A stretch of 64,000 nt of DNA. Origin: JANPBY01 sp963805505. Its GTDB lineage: Bacteria > Actinomycetota > Actinomycetes > DATJPE01. The translations under genes and the position numbers were made by a program. Within the stretch, counting starts at the first letter, position 1, and the number at the start of each line of letters is the position of its first letter. The notes beneath the pieces are model-generated. The model was not told where the DNA came from, ran no database searches, and saw only the letters and a program-made list of their open reading frames with translations. The stretch is from the NCBI GenBank assembly GCA_963805505.1, contig CAWDUP010000001.1, positions 1 to 64,000 of the forward strand, given 5' to 3'. This document shows, piece after piece, positions 52,758-61,432 of the stretch.

Positions 52758-53911
52758 GCGTGAGCTACCCCAGGGAGGTGGGTGCAGGCAGCCGCAAGGG
52801 CATCGGCGACGCGGTCGAGGTCGTCGCTCGTCAACCCGGAGTGTGCGGTCAGCCGCAGGCGCGAGACGCCGTCCGGCACCGACGGGGGTCGGAAACAGCC
52901 GACGCGGACGCCGTGTTCTGCGCAGCGTGTGGCGGCGGCGGCCGCCGCTTCGCCGGTGCCGATGCGGACACTCACCACGGCCGCCACGGGATCGCCTCGG
53001 CGCAGGCCCAGCGTGGCGGTGAGCCGGGCCAGGTCGGAAGCTCGTTCGCGCGCCAACGTGGCCAGCTCAGGGTGCTCCCCGAGGATGCGCAATGCCTCCA
53101 GAGCCGCACCTGCTGACGCCGGCGCCAGCCCGGTGTCGAAGATGAAAGGTCGAGCCGCATCGATCAGGTGCTCGATGACCGCCGGGGGGCCGAGGACCGC
53201 CCCGCCCTGAGCGCCGAGCGCTTTGGACAGGCTGGTCGTCAGAACCACATCCGGTTCGTTGGTCAACCCCAGCGAGCTCGCCAACCCCACTCCACCCTCG
53301 CCAACCACCCCGAAGGCATGCGCCTCGTCGACCACCAGCGCAGCGCCCTGCGCTCGACAGACGTCGTGCAGGTCGCGCAGGGGAGCGCCGTCCCCGTCGA
53401 CGGAGAAGATGGCGTCGGTCACGACGAGGGCACGTGGCTCGATGCGTTCGGCCAGCGCCGTCCGCACCGCTTCGACGTCGCGGTGCGGCGTGACGACCAC
53501 GCGGGCGCGCGAGAGCCGGCACGCGTCGATGACGGACGCGTGATTGGCCGCGTCGGAGATCACCAGGGTGTTCTCGTCGGCGAGCGCCGCCACGACGCCC
53601 AGGTTTGCGAGGTAGCCGGAGGAAAAGACCAAGGCTGCTGCGGTGCCGGCGTGCCGCGCAAGAGCGGTCTCGAGGTCGCTGTGCAGCTGCGTGGAGCCCG
53701 TCACCAGACGGGAGCCGGTCGCTCCCCCACCCCAGGTGTGGGCGGCGTCCGCGGCCGCCGCGGCGACCCTGGGATCTCGGCTCAGGCCCAGATAGTCGTT
53801 GGAAGCACAGTCGATGAGCTCGGGGATCGGCCCCCGTGGTGCGAGCCGCCGGCGAAGCCCGGCCGCCTGTCGCTCGACCGCTCGTTCGGTGAGCCACCCG
53901 AAAGCGCTCAC
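52754..53911 (-). CDS. bioF: 8-amino-7-oxononanoate synthase
   Basis: 385 residues, PLP enzyme joining pimeloyl-ACP/CoA and alanine. CASNDYLGLSRDPRVA, GGGATGSRLVTGSTQLHSDL, VVDEAHAFGVVGEGG and the PLP-binding Lys in VLTTSLSKALGAQGG are present. GTG or ATG at 53911 overlaps the bioA stop by 4 bases. Second gene of the biotin operon. Confidence 0.94.
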   Translation of the reverse strand: MSAFGWLTERAVERQAAGLRRRLAPRGPIPELIDCASNDYLGLSRDPRVAAAAADAAHTWGGGATGSRLVTGSTQLHSDLETALARHAGTAAALVFSSGYLANLGVVAALADENTLVISDAANHASVIDACRLSRARVVVTPHRDVEAVRTALAERIEPRALVVTDAIFSVDGDGAPLRDLHDVCRAQGAALVVDEAHAFGVVGEGGVGLASSLGLTNEPDVVLTTSLSKALGAQGGAVLGPPAVIEHLIDAARPFIFDTGLAPASAGAALEALRILGEHPELATLARERASDLARLTATLGLRRGDPVAAVVSVRIGTGEAAAAAATRCAEHGVRVGCFRPPSVPDGVSRLRLTAHSGLTSDDLDRVADALAAACTHLPGVAHA

Positions 53912-55230
53912 CTCACCACCTCCGCGACCGCCTCGGCCACCGTATCGACCAGGAGCCGCAGGTCACCATCGCCGATAGCCAGGGGCGGCATCATCACGAC
54001 GACGTCGCCCAGCGGACGCACCCACACTCCGCGGCGACGGGCCGCCTGACACACAGCGAAGCCGGTACGGTCTCCGACCGCACGCACCTCGACGCCGGTC
54101 ATCGTCCCGATCCGGCGAACGTCCAGAACCCCATCGGATGCGGCGAGGTCGGCGGTCCACTCGCCGATCAGGCTGCCGACCCGTTGGGCGTGGGACACGA
54201 TGTCACGCTCCCGCATCAGGTCGAGGTTGGCGATGGCCGCGGCACAGCACAACGGGTTGGCTGTGAACGAGTGGCCGTGGAAGAACGTACGTCCCGAGGC
54301 CGGCGTTCCGAGGAACGCCTCGTAGACGGCCTCGGTGGCGACCACGGCTGACAGCGGGAGGTAACCGCCCGTCAGTCCCTTGCCGCACGTCAGCAGATCG
54401 GGAGTGATGCCGGCGTGCTCGACCGCCCACATGCGCCCGGTGCGTCCGATGCCCGTGGCGACCTCGTCCGCGACGAGCAGGCAGCCGAACTCGTCGGCCA
54501 GCTGGCGCACGCCGCGTACGAAGCCGGCGTCGTGCGTGAGCATCCCACCGGCGGCTTGGACCATCGCTTCGATGACGAGGGCGCACACCCGGTCGCCCTC
54601 ACGCTCGAGCAGCACGCGGAGCTCGGCAAGCACCACCTGCGCGCGGTCGGCCCGGGTCTGGCCGGCCTCGAGCACGCCGGGGGAGGAGATCATCCGGGTC
54701 TCGAGCAGGATGGGCCGGTAGGTCGCGTGGAACAGGTCGATGCCCCCGACGCTCACCGCCCCGAGCGTGTCACCGTGGTAGCCCTCGGCGACGTGGACGT
54801 AGTAGGGCCGGTCCTCGCCGCGCTGGGCCTGCGCCTGGAAGGCCATCTTGATGGCCGCCTCGACAGCCGAGGCACCGTCTCCGGCGTAGAAGACCCGCGT
54901 GAGGCCAGCCGGTGTCGTCGCGAGCAGCTTCTCGGCGAGCTCGATGCCGGGTTCGTGGGTGAGCCCAAGGTAGGTCGTGTGATCCAGACGGTCGAGCTGG
55001 CGACGTACGGCCTCGTCGATCTCCGGCACCCGGTGGCCGTGGACGTTGACCCACAGGGAAGAGACGCCGTCGAGGTAGCGTCGCCCGTCGGTGTCCCAGA
55101 AGTACATCCCCTCAGCCCGGTCCACCACCATCGGGTGGTCCTCCCCCCAGGCCGACTGCTGGGTGAAGGGATGCCAGACGTGGCGCAGGTCGCGCGCGAT
55201 CAGATCGTCGGTACGGCTCACGACCGGCAT
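53908..55230 (-). CDS. bioA: Adenosylmethionine-8-amino-7-oxononanoate aminotransferase
   Basis: 440 residues, PLP aminotransferase making DAPA with SAM as amino donor. RHVWHPFTQQSAWGEDHPMV is the BioA N-terminal signature. GDGASAVEAAIKMAFQ, EGYHGDTLGAVSVGG, LVADEVATGIGRTGRM and the Lys in LTCGKGLTGGYLPLSA follow. First gene of the operon; the pdtaS gene starts 44 bases away on the other strand, so the shared gap must hold both promoters. No BirA-type operator was recognised. Confidence 0.95.
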   Translation of the reverse strand: MPVVSRTDDLIARDLRHVWHPFTQQSAWGEDHPMVVDRAEGMYFWDTDGRRYLDGVSSLWVNVHGHRVPEIDEAVRRQLDRLDHTTYLGLTHEPGIELAEKLLATTPAGLTRVFYAGDGASAVEAAIKMAFQAQAQRGEDRPYYVHVAEGYHGDTLGAVSVGGIDLFHATYRPILLETRMISSPGVLEAGQTRADRAQVVLAELRVLLEREGDRVCALVIEAMVQAAGGMLTHDAGFVRGVRQLADEFGCLLVADEVATGIGRTGRMWAVEHAGITPDLLTCGKGLTGGYLPLSAVVATEAVYEAFLGTPASGRTFFHGHSFTANPLCCAAAIANLDLMRERDIVSHAQRVGSLIGEWTADLAASDGVLDVRRIGTMTGVEVRAVGDRTGFAVCQAARRRGVWVRPLGDVVVMMPPLAIGDGDLRLLVDTVAEAVAEVVR

Positions 55231-55274
55231 CCTCTCAGCGCCCCGCGCTGCGCTGGTGGGTACCGTGGCTGACC

Positions 55275-56717
55275 GTGCCCGGACTGGACGAGCTGGCGCA
55301 GCGGCATACCGAGCTCGCGAGCGCCGACTTGGAGCGACTGAGGCTGGTCCTTGCCGACTGGCAGCTGCTGGCTGACCTGTCCTTCAGCGACTTGGTGCTG
55401 TGGCTCCCGACGTGGAACCGCTCGGGCTACGTTGCGGCTGCACAGCGCCGCCCCACGACCGGTCCGACCCAGTTCACCGACGATCTCGTCGGAACCTTTC
55501 TCCCCCGAGGTCGTGAGCCCGCCGTGGACGACGCCCTGACCCAGGGCCGCCTCGCTGCCGGCGCCGCGGTGGACCCGGCCAGCCGTGTGCGTGGCATTCC
55601 CCTGCCCGGCTCGACCGGTGTGCTGGCGGTGATCGCCCAGCACCCGTCGGTGGAACGCGACCCGAGCCGCCTCGAGCAGGCCTATCTGGAAGTGGCCGAG
55701 CGGCTGGCCCTGATGCTGGCGCAGGGGACCTTCCCGGCGCCGAGCCAAGCCGGGGAGGACTCGCCACGGGTGGGCGACGGCCTGATCGTGCTCGATGTCG
55801 ACGGCCGGGTCGGCTATGCCAGCCCCAACGCCGTGTCCGCCTATCGGCGGCTCGGTCTGGCTGCAGACCTGCTAGGGGTGGACCTCGCCGAGACGTCGCG
55901 CTCGTTGACCCCACGGCGGGGCGCGGTCGATGGGGATCCTTCGACGATCCTTCGAGGCCGAGCCGTGGGAGCCGCCGAGATCGAGGGCAAGGGGGCTGTG
56001 GTCGCGCTGCGTTCCATCCCGCTCATGGCCGACGAGCGCCGCACGGGCGCCTTGGTCCTGCTGCGCGACGTGAGCGACCTGCGCCGCAGGGAACGAGAAC
56101 TGCTCACCAAGGACGCGACGATCCGCGAGATCCACCATCGGGTCAAGAACAACCTGCAGACCGTGGCGGCTCTGCTTCGGCTTCAAGCGCGCCGGCTGGC
56201 CGTGCCCGACGCGGTGACGGCCCTGCAGGAAGCCGAGCGGCGGGTGGCCGCGATTGCCCTGGTTCATGAGCTGCTCTCAACGAGCGTGGAACCCGATGTG
56301 CCCTTCGACGACATCGCAGATCGGTTGCTCGTCATGGTGACCGACGTCGCGACGGACTCATCCGGTCCGGCTATCACCACCCGGCGCGTGGGGACGTTTG
56401 GATCGCTCGAGGTTGATCTCGCGACGCCACTGGCTCTGGTGCTGGCCGAACTCGTGCAGAACGCGGTCGAGCACGGTTTGGCCGGCGGCGCCGGGACGGT
56501 GGTGCTTCGACCCGAGCCAGCCGAGAGCCAGCTCACCGTCCTGGTCGACGACGACGGCGTGGGGCTTCCCCCGCACTTCGATCAAGCCAGGTCGACGGGC
56601 CTTGGCCTGCAGATCGCCCGGATGCTCCTCAGCGACCTCGGTGGCGAGGTCGAGCTGAGCGCGGGAAAGAGCGGGGGCACGCGGGCCGCCGTACGGCTGC
56701 CGCTCGAACCGAGCTGA
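55275..56717 (+). CDS. pdtaS: Cytoplasmic sensor histidine kinase PdtaS
   Basis: 480 residues, no membrane helix. An N-terminal GAF-like domain and a PAS domain (VGDGLIVLDVDGRVGYASPN) precede a HisKA_2 domain with IREIHHRVKNNLQTVAALLR (phospho-His) and an HATPase domain with LAELVQNAVEHGL, VDDDGVGLPPHF and STGLGLQIAR. This is the mycobacterial PdtaS layout, which phosphorylates the antiterminator PdtaR; no pdtaR is in the window. GTG 55275 is the start. Confidence 0.9.
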   Translation: MPGLDELAQRHTELASADLERLRLVLADWQLLADLSFSDLVLWLPTWNRSGYVAAAQRRPTTGPTQFTDDLVGTFLPRGREPAVDDALTQGRLAAGAAVDPASRVRGIPLPGSTGVLAVIAQHPSVERDPSRLEQAYLEVAERLALMLAQGTFPAPSQAGEDSPRVGDGLIVLDVDGRVGYASPNAVSAYRRLGLAADLLGVDLAETSRSLTPRRGAVDGDPSTILRGRAVGAAEIEGKGAVVALRSIPLMADERRTGALVLLRDVSDLRRRERELLTKDATIREIHHRVKNNLQTVAALLRLQARRLAVPDAVTALQEAERRVAAIALVHELLSTSVEPDVPFDDIADRLLVMVTDVATDSSGPAITTRRVGTFGSLEVDLATPLALVLAELVQNAVEHGLAGGAGTVVLRPEPAESQLTVLVDDDGVGLPPHFDQARSTGLGLQIARMLLSDLGGEVELSAGKSGGTRAAVRLPLEPS

Positions 56718-56723
56718 CCGCTC

Positions 56724-56975
56724 TCAGCCCATCCGGGCGCGCGCCCGGGCATTGCGACGTTTGAGCGCCCGTCGCTCGTCCTCGGACAGTCCGCCCCAGA
56801 CGCCAGCGTCCTGCCCCGTCTCCAGGGCCCACGCGAGGCACGACTCGATGACCTCGCAGCGTCGGCAGACGGCCTTGGCCTCCTCGATCTGCACCAGGGC
56901 TGGACCGGTGTTCCCGATGGGGAAGAACAGCTCGGGGTCTTCGTCGCGACAAGCGGACCGGTGGCGCCAGTCCAT
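56724..56975 (-). CDS. whiB1: WhiB-family iron-sulfur regulator, WhiB1 type
   Basis: 83 residues. The [4Fe-4S] ligands are in SACRDEDPELFFP, AVCRRCEVIESCLAWAL (Cys-x2-Cys-x5-Cys), followed by the GVWGGLSEDERRALKRRNAR turn and basic DNA-binding tail. Residues MDWRHRSACRDEDPELFFPI match WhiB1, the nitric-oxide-sensitive essential regulator that binds the primary sigma factor. Of two consecutive ATGs, 56975 gives the family N-terminus and the better spacing from AAGGAG. A CRP-like palindrome lies just upstream. Confidence 0.93.
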   Translation of the reverse strand: MDWRHRSACRDEDPELFFPIGNTGPALVQIEEAKAVCRRCEVIESCLAWALETGQDAGVWGGLSEDERRALKRRNARARARMG

Positions 56976-56997
56976 CATGGTCTCCTTGGGGTGGGCT

Positions 56998-57013
56998 TGT
57001 GAACGCTTTCACG
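56998..57013 (-). promoter_or_regulatory. Candidate CRP-family operator upstream of whiB1
   Basis: TGTGAACGCTTTCACG matches TGTGA-N6-TCACA at nine of ten fixed positions and centres about 30 bases from the whiB1 ATG. In M. tuberculosis whiB1 is controlled by the cAMP receptor protein. So close to the start codon it could act as a repressor site unless transcription starts further away. The remaining 236 bases up to 57249 contain no gene that I can support. Confidence 0.5.
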
Positions 57014-57249
57014 AAGCAGCCCGCGGCACCAGGTCGGGAGCCACCGGAGGGCGGTGACTTTCCCGGCTCTCGAGCACCAGGCTGCTGCGACAGAACGCCC
57101 CAGACGGCCCGGGTGTTCCACGCGCCCCTCTACCGTGGCAAAACTTGGGGTCGCGCGCAACCAATTCGGGAAGTCAATCCATGTCCGAAACGGTGGTGTT
57201 CGTCACAGTCTGTGCCACGTTGGCGGGCCGCGCCGCCCCGAGAACCCGT

Positions 57250-58170
57250 TCACAGCATCACGCGAAGGGCATGCGGATGACTACGGAACGTCACGCTGAG
57301 CCGTTCTCCGAGGTGGTCGCCGTCCACCTGGTGCGCGGTGGGCCGGTCGGCCCACAGGGTCAGTTCCGCCACGTCGTGGCGGGCGACCACGTTTCGACCG
57401 TGCACCGGACGCCGACCCAGGAGCAGCTGACGGACATGGCGCAGGGTCGAGGCTGTGCCGAGTCCACGCAGGCCGAGCAGGTCGAGGCCGGTGTCGAACG
57501 ACGCCAGGGGCGACGGATCGATGGCCCGGCCGCCCAGGTAGGTCCATGGCGCAGTGTTCTGCACGATGGCCAGGTGCAGGCCGTCGACCGGGTCCTCACC
57601 GGGTTGGGTCAGCCGCAGAGGTGGTGCATCGCGGTCGCCTGCGTAGAACTCACGGACCGCGGTGGTCACATACAGCGATGGCGTTGACCGGCGGCCGGCG
57701 GAGCGGGCTCGCTCCACGGCCGCCACCACGTCGGCGTCCAGGCCCAGCCCCGCGCAGAAGGTGAACCACCGGCCGTCGGCCGTACCCAAGCCGATCGAGC
57801 GGGTCCGTCGCTCCCGCAGGGCGTCCAGCAGCTGACCAGTGGCCTCGACGGGATCGTTGGGCAGCCCGAGCGCCCGGGCGAAGACGTTGGTGCTGCCTCC
57901 GGGGACCACAGCCAGGGCTGGTCGACCCGGTCCTGGCCCATGGTCGAGGATGCCGTTCACCGCCTCGTTCGCGGTGCCGTCGCCGCCAAGGGTGATGATC
58001 AGGTCCAGGCCGTCCTCGGCGCCCGCCCGGGCCAGTTCGAGGGCATGGCCACGGTGCGTGGTCTCCACGACTTCGAGGTCCAGGTCGGCGCGCAGCGCGT
58101 GCAGCAAGACGTCGCGCGTTCGCGGCGTGGTCGTGGTCGCCGCCGGGTTGGCGATCAAGAGGGCGCGCAC
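57250..58170 (-). CDS. Diacylglycerol/sphingosine kinase-family protein (YegS/BmrU type)
   Basis: 306 residues. LLIANPAATTTTPRT, the glycine-rich nucleotide loop IITLGGDGTANEAVNGI, then AVVPGGSTNVFARALGLPND and FTFCAGLGLDADVVAAVERA are the DAGK catalytic signatures. The C-terminal domain ends TAHQVDGDHLGERLSVTFR. Likely phosphorylates a lipid hydroxyl at the membrane; the exact lipid is unknown. ATG at 58170 is divergent from the small membrane protein at 58207. Confidence 0.88.
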   Translation of the reverse strand: MRALLIANPAATTTTPRTRDVLLHALRADLDLEVVETTHRGHALELARAGAEDGLDLIITLGGDGTANEAVNGILDHGPGPGRPALAVVPGGSTNVFARALGLPNDPVEATGQLLDALRERRTRSIGLGTADGRWFTFCAGLGLDADVVAAVERARSAGRRSTPSLYVTTAVREFYAGDRDAPPLRLTQPGEDPVDGLHLAIVQNTAPWTYLGGRAIDPSPLASFDTGLDLLGLRGLGTASTLRHVRQLLLGRRPVHGRNVVARHDVAELTLWADRPTAHQVDGDHLGERLSVTFRSHPHALRVML

Positions 58171-58206
58171 GGCCAGCCAGCCTACGCACGTGGGTACGCT
58201 CGCCGG

Positions 58207-58668
58207 ATGTCCGCCCGTCCGGAGCCCGCGCGAGACCCGCGCACTCCAGCTCCGGTCGCAGCGGTCGGTGCGCGCCCCGGGCGCGCGCTCCTGGTCGCAA
58301 CGGCCGCCAGTGTGGCTATGGGTCTGGGGCTGCTGGCCTACGCCGTCTTCGTGGCGTGGCAGTGGATCTCGCAGGTTGCGGCGGAGCCGCTGAACGCTGG
58401 TTTGATCATCGGCTTCAGCCTGGTGTGGGGGCTGGTGCTCCTCGGCTGCGCTCGAGGCTTGTTGCGCCGACGGCGGTGGGCCCGCGCCCCGCTGGTCACG
58501 TCGTTGCTGCTCCTGCTGACGGTCGGCTGGCTGCTCGCGACCGGCACGGGCGCGGAGGTCGGCTTCGGCTGGGTGATCCTGGTGGTGTCGGGGTGTGGGA
58601 GCGTCGCGCTCTTGACCCCCGCAGTGGGACGAGAGCTCCAGGCTCAGCCGGGCGGTGCGACGGACTGA
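58207..58668 (+). CDS. Four-helix membrane protein, unknown
   Basis: 153 residues with hydrophobic segments ALLVATAASVAMGLGLLAYA, LIIGFSLVWGLVLLGCARGL, VTSLLLLLTVGWLLATG and GWVILVVSGCGSVALLTPAV. A Pro/Ala-rich cytoplasmic start. Typical small actinobacterial membrane protein; no function known. ATG 58207 overlaps nothing and lies 37 bases from the divergent lipid-kinase gene. Confidence 0.72.
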   Translation: MSARPEPARDPRTPAPVAAVGARPGRALLVATAASVAMGLGLLAYAVFVAWQWISQVAAEPLNAGLIIGFSLVWGLVLLGCARGLLRRRRWARAPLVTSLLLLLTVGWLLATGTGAEVGFGWVILVVSGCGSVALLTPAVGRELQAQPGGATD

Positions 58669-58693
58669 GCCTTGCGCACTCGGCGCACTCGGC

Positions 58694-59506
58694 TCACTCG
58701 CTGGTCAAGAGGCCTTCGCGCAGCCGAACCAGGGTGCGCGAAAGCAACCGCGAGACATGCATCTGCGAGATGCCGATCTCGGCGGCAATCTCGCTCTGGG
58801 TCATCCCACGGAAGAAGCGGAGCATGAGGATGTGGCGTTCACGCTCCGGCAACGCCGCGAGCAGCGGCTTGAGGGACTCGTGGTTCTCGACATGCTCCAA
58901 CGCTGCGTCGTCCTCGCCGAGCGTGGTCAACAGCCCGGGCGAGCCCTCCTCGTCGCCACCGTCCAAGGGGACGGTCGAGTAGGCGTTGGCCGACTCGAGG
59001 CCCTCGAGGACTTGCTCCTCGCTGAGGTCCAGGCGCAGGGCCAGCTCCGCCACGGTCGGCGAGCGACCCAGCTGCTGGGCCAGCTCGTGCGTGGCGCGAG
59101 CCAGCTGGAGGCGTAGCTCCTGCAGGCGGCGCGGAACGCGAACGGCCCAACCCTTGTCGCGGAAGTGCCGCTTGATCTCGCCGACCACCGTGGGGGTGGC
59201 ATACGTCGAGAACTCGACTCCGCGGTCGTTGTCGAACCGGTCGATGGACTTGATCAACCCGATCGTGGCCACCTGGACGAGGTCGTCGTAGGGCTCGCCG
59301 CGGTTGCGAAACCGCCTGGCCAGGTGCTGGACGAGAGGCAGGTGGAGGGTCACCAGCTCATCGCGGGCGTCGGTGTCGTCCGGATCGCTGGCCAACCGCT
59401 CGAACAGCTCCTCGCTGCGGGCGCGCTGAAACTCCCGTGCGCCGGCTCGGACGTCGACCACGTCGGAGTCCGGGCTACGGGGAGCGGCCACGTCGCCGGT
59501 CGTCAC
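58694..59506 (-). CDS. SigB/SigF-family sigma factor
   Basis: 270 residues. Region 2 has LVQHLARRFRNRGEPYDDLV, QVATIGLIKSIDRFDNDRGV and EFSTYATPTVVGEIKRHFRD; region 3 VPRRLQELRLQLARATHELA; region 4 LPERERHILMLRFFRGMTQS and QMHVSRLLSRTL. This is the general-stress/sporulation SigF group. GTG 59506 overlaps the stop of the RsbW-like anti-sigma gene (GTGA), so they are made in step. Confidence 0.92.
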   Translation of the reverse strand: MTTGDVAAPRSPDSDVVDVRAGAREFQRARSEELFERLASDPDDTDARDELVTLHLPLVQHLARRFRNRGEPYDDLVQVATIGLIKSIDRFDNDRGVEFSTYATPTVVGEIKRHFRDKGWAVRVPRRLQELRLQLARATHELAQQLGRSPTVAELALRLDLSEEQVLEGLESANAYSTVPLDGGDEEGSPGLLTTLGEDDAALEHVENHESLKPLLAALPERERHILMLRFFRGMTQSEIAAEIGISQMHVSRLLSRTLVRLREGLLTSE

Positions 59507-59943
59507 CCTGCGGCGCCTCGCCGTTTGTGCAGACGTACGGTCACGCGACCCTCCCCATCGGTCCCCGACTCGACCTCGCCGGCAAGCGCGGTGAGAACTG
59601 TCCAGGCAAAGGTTCCTCGCTCTGGTTCGTGGCCATTCCGGGTTGGTGCTGCGACGGTGATGCTGAGCGCATCGACAAGCATTTCGAACGTGCACGAGAG
59701 CGTGCCGCCATCGACCATGTCTGGAAGCAGCATGGCGCAGGCCTCATCGACGGCGATTCTCAGGTCTTCGATCTCGTCCAGAGTGAAATCCAGGCGGGCG
59801 GCCAGGCCGGCCGTCGCTGTTCGCAGCACGGCCAGGTAGGCCGGGTCCGCGGGCAGCTTGAGCTCGACGACATCACGAATCATGGCGGCGCTGGAGCTCT
59901 CGCCCCTGCCACCCCATCCTCGGTGACCCTGCGGGTCAGCCAC
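59503..59943 (-). CDS. RsbW/UsfX-like anti-sigma factor kinase
   Basis: 146 residues of the HATPase_c fold. VELKLPADPAYLAVLRTATA, LDFTLDEIEDLRIAVDEACA (N-box helix, with Asp-Glu-Ala-Cys in place of the usual Asn) and FAWTVLTALAGEVESGTDGE. The divergent N box is common in actinobacterial anti-SigF proteins. It should bind and silence the coupled SigF and be released by an anti-anti-sigma factor, none of which is in view. GTG 59943 has GGAGAG upstream; ATG 59883 is an alternative. Confidence 0.85.
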   Translation of the reverse strand: MADPQGHRGWGGRGESSSAAMIRDVVELKLPADPAYLAVLRTATAGLAARLDFTLDEIEDLRIAVDEACAMLLPDMVDGGTLSCTFEMLVDALSITVAAPTRNGHEPERGTFAWTVLTALAGEVESGTDGEGRVTVRLHKRRGAAG

Positions 59944-60078
59944 AGCATCTCTCCCTCATGTGGATCCCCCGATCCGGACACGCTCCACTTGGCGTATCGG
60001 TAGGAAGACGCCCCAGCCGTAGCCTCGTGACGCGATCGACGAGGCGGCGACTAGGTGCAATCACGCGATCACAGTCCG

Positions 60079-60606
60079 TCATGATGTGGAGAGGCTTGAC
60101 GTCGTGGGTCGTCCCCGGCCAGCCAACGAGGTCAGTGGCTCGCCAGTGAGACGATAGACGGTCCACTCGTCCATCGGCAGGGCTCCCAGGCGGCGGTAGA
60201 ACTCCACGGCGGGCTCGTTCCAGTCCAAGACCCACCATTCGACTCTGGGATATCCCCTCGCCACGGCCTCGGCCGCCAAGGCGGCCAGCAGGGCCTTCCC
60301 AAGACCGGTGCCCCGATGCTCGGGTCGCACGAACAGGTCTTCGAGGTAGATCCCGTGCTTGCCTTCCCACGTCGAGTAGGTGACGTACCAGAGCGCGAAG
60401 CCGGCAAGCTTGGTCGAACCCGAGGGGCCGGGCACCTCGGCCACGTGTCCGAACAGTGCAGGCTGGGGTGCGAATAGGCAGGACCGCAGATCACCAGGGC
60501 TGCCCTTGACCTCGTGCGCAGATCGTTCGTACTCGGCGAGCTCGCCGATCATCGCGTGGACGTCCTCGACATCCTCCGGGCGCAGCGGCCGGATCGCGTC
60601 GATCAC
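60079..60606 (-). CDS. GNAT-family acetyltransferase (diamine N-acetyltransferase-like)
   Basis: 175 residues. IRPLRPEDVEDVHAMIGELA, FALWYVTYSTWEGKHGIYLE, LFVRPEHRGTGLGKALLAAL and VEWWVLDWNEPAVEFYRRLG are the pattern of spermidine/diamine or thialysine acetyltransferases. GTG 60606 overlaps the sodN stop (GTGA), so it is translated with NiSOD; the link between the two is unexplained. Confidence 0.85.
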   Translation of the reverse strand: MIDAIRPLRPEDVEDVHAMIGELAEYERSAHEVKGSPGDLRSCLFAPQPALFGHVAEVPGPSGSTKLAGFALWYVTYSTWEGKHGIYLEDLFVRPEHRGTGLGKALLAALAAEAVARGYPRVEWWVLDWNEPAVEFYRRLGALPMDEWTVYRLTGEPLTSLAGRGRPTTSSLSTS

Positions 60607-60983
60607 GCCTTCTTGGTCTCCCAGAAGATCTCGGCGATCTCGTCGATCTTCGCCAGCAGGTCGTCCGCGACCGCTACGTCTGTGCTGCCCTTGACACCGC
60701 CGGCGCCAGCGAGCTTGGTCGCCTCGTTGAAGAGCTGGTGCAGCTGCGGGTAGGACTCGAAGTGGGGGGGCTTGAAGTAGTCGGTCCACAGCACCCATAG
60801 GTGATGCTTGACGAGTTCGGCGCGCTCATCCTTGATCGCCAGGGCACGAGTCTGAAAGTCGTGATCCTCGGATCCGTGGTATTTCTCGATGATGCCCTTG
60901 ACCGACTGGGCTTCGATCCTCGCCTGAGCGGGGTCGTAGACGCCGCAGGGCAAGTCGCAGTGGGCATGAACCTTGGTCAGCAT
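60603..60983 (-). CDS. sodN: Nickel superoxide dismutase
   Basis: 126 residues. The mature enzyme begins at His in HCDLPCGVYDP, the Ni-hook (His1, Cys2, Cys6), preceded here by a leader of only about seven residues (MLTKVHA) that must be removed. DHDFQTRALAIKDERAELVK and HHLWVLWTDYFKPPHFESYP complete the family. Dismutates superoxide in the cytoplasm. The divergent sodX gene encodes the leader peptidase, and the gap of 70 bases would carry the shared control region. Confidence 0.95.
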   Translation of the reverse strand: MLTKVHAHCDLPCGVYDPAQARIEAQSVKGIIEKYHGSEDHDFQTRALAIKDERAELVKHHLWVLWTDYFKPPHFESYPQLHQLFNEATKLAGAGGVKGSTDVAVADDLLAKIDEIAEIFWETKKA

Positions 60984-61053
60984 GCCGATGTCCTTCCTTC
61001 GGGACTGGGGGTGGGTCCGAGTTGGACATTACCCTCGCTTCGAGGAGGTAAGC

Positions 61054-61422
61054 GTGCGGGGCAGGAGAAGTCGATCTTGGCGCTACGGACTCGTGGCCGT
61101 CGTCGGTCGATCCATGGAGCCGACGATCCTCGACGGGGATCGGCTGCTGGTTCGCTGGGGAGCGCCTCCGGTGCCCGGCCGCGTGGCGGTTGTCCGGCTG
61201 CCTGGAGACCGGCCCCTCGCGGTCAAGCGACTCATGCGCCGAGACGAGGCCGGCGGGTGGTGGGTCGAGCGGGACAACCCGGTGGCCGGCGTCGATTCAT
61301 GGCTCGTGGGGGCCATCCCCATCGACGATGTCTTGGCGCTGGTGGTCGGGCGCGTCTGGCCGATCCGGGTCCGGCCGATCCGACTGGGGCCGATTCGACT
61401 CGGCTCGGGCGGGATCCGGTAG
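61054..61422 (+). CDS. sodX: Nickel-type SOD maturation protease SodX
   Basis: 122 residues, S26-family signal-peptidase-like but with no membrane helix. Catalytic Ser in VVGRSMEPTILDGDRLLVRW and Lys in LAVKRLMRRDEAGGWWVERD. It removes the short NiSOD leader to expose His1. GTG 61054 has GAGGAGGTAAGC directly upstream; earlier in-frame starts would overlap sodN. The C-terminal RPIRLGPIRLG repeats end the protein. Confidence 0.9.
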   Translation: MRGRRSRSWRYGLVAVVGRSMEPTILDGDRLLVRWGAPPVPGRVAVVRLPGDRPLAVKRLMRRDEAGGWWVERDNPVAGVDSWLVGAIPIDDVLALVVGRVWPIRVRPIRLGPIRLGSGGIR

Positions 61423-61432
61423 CGTCCGCTTC

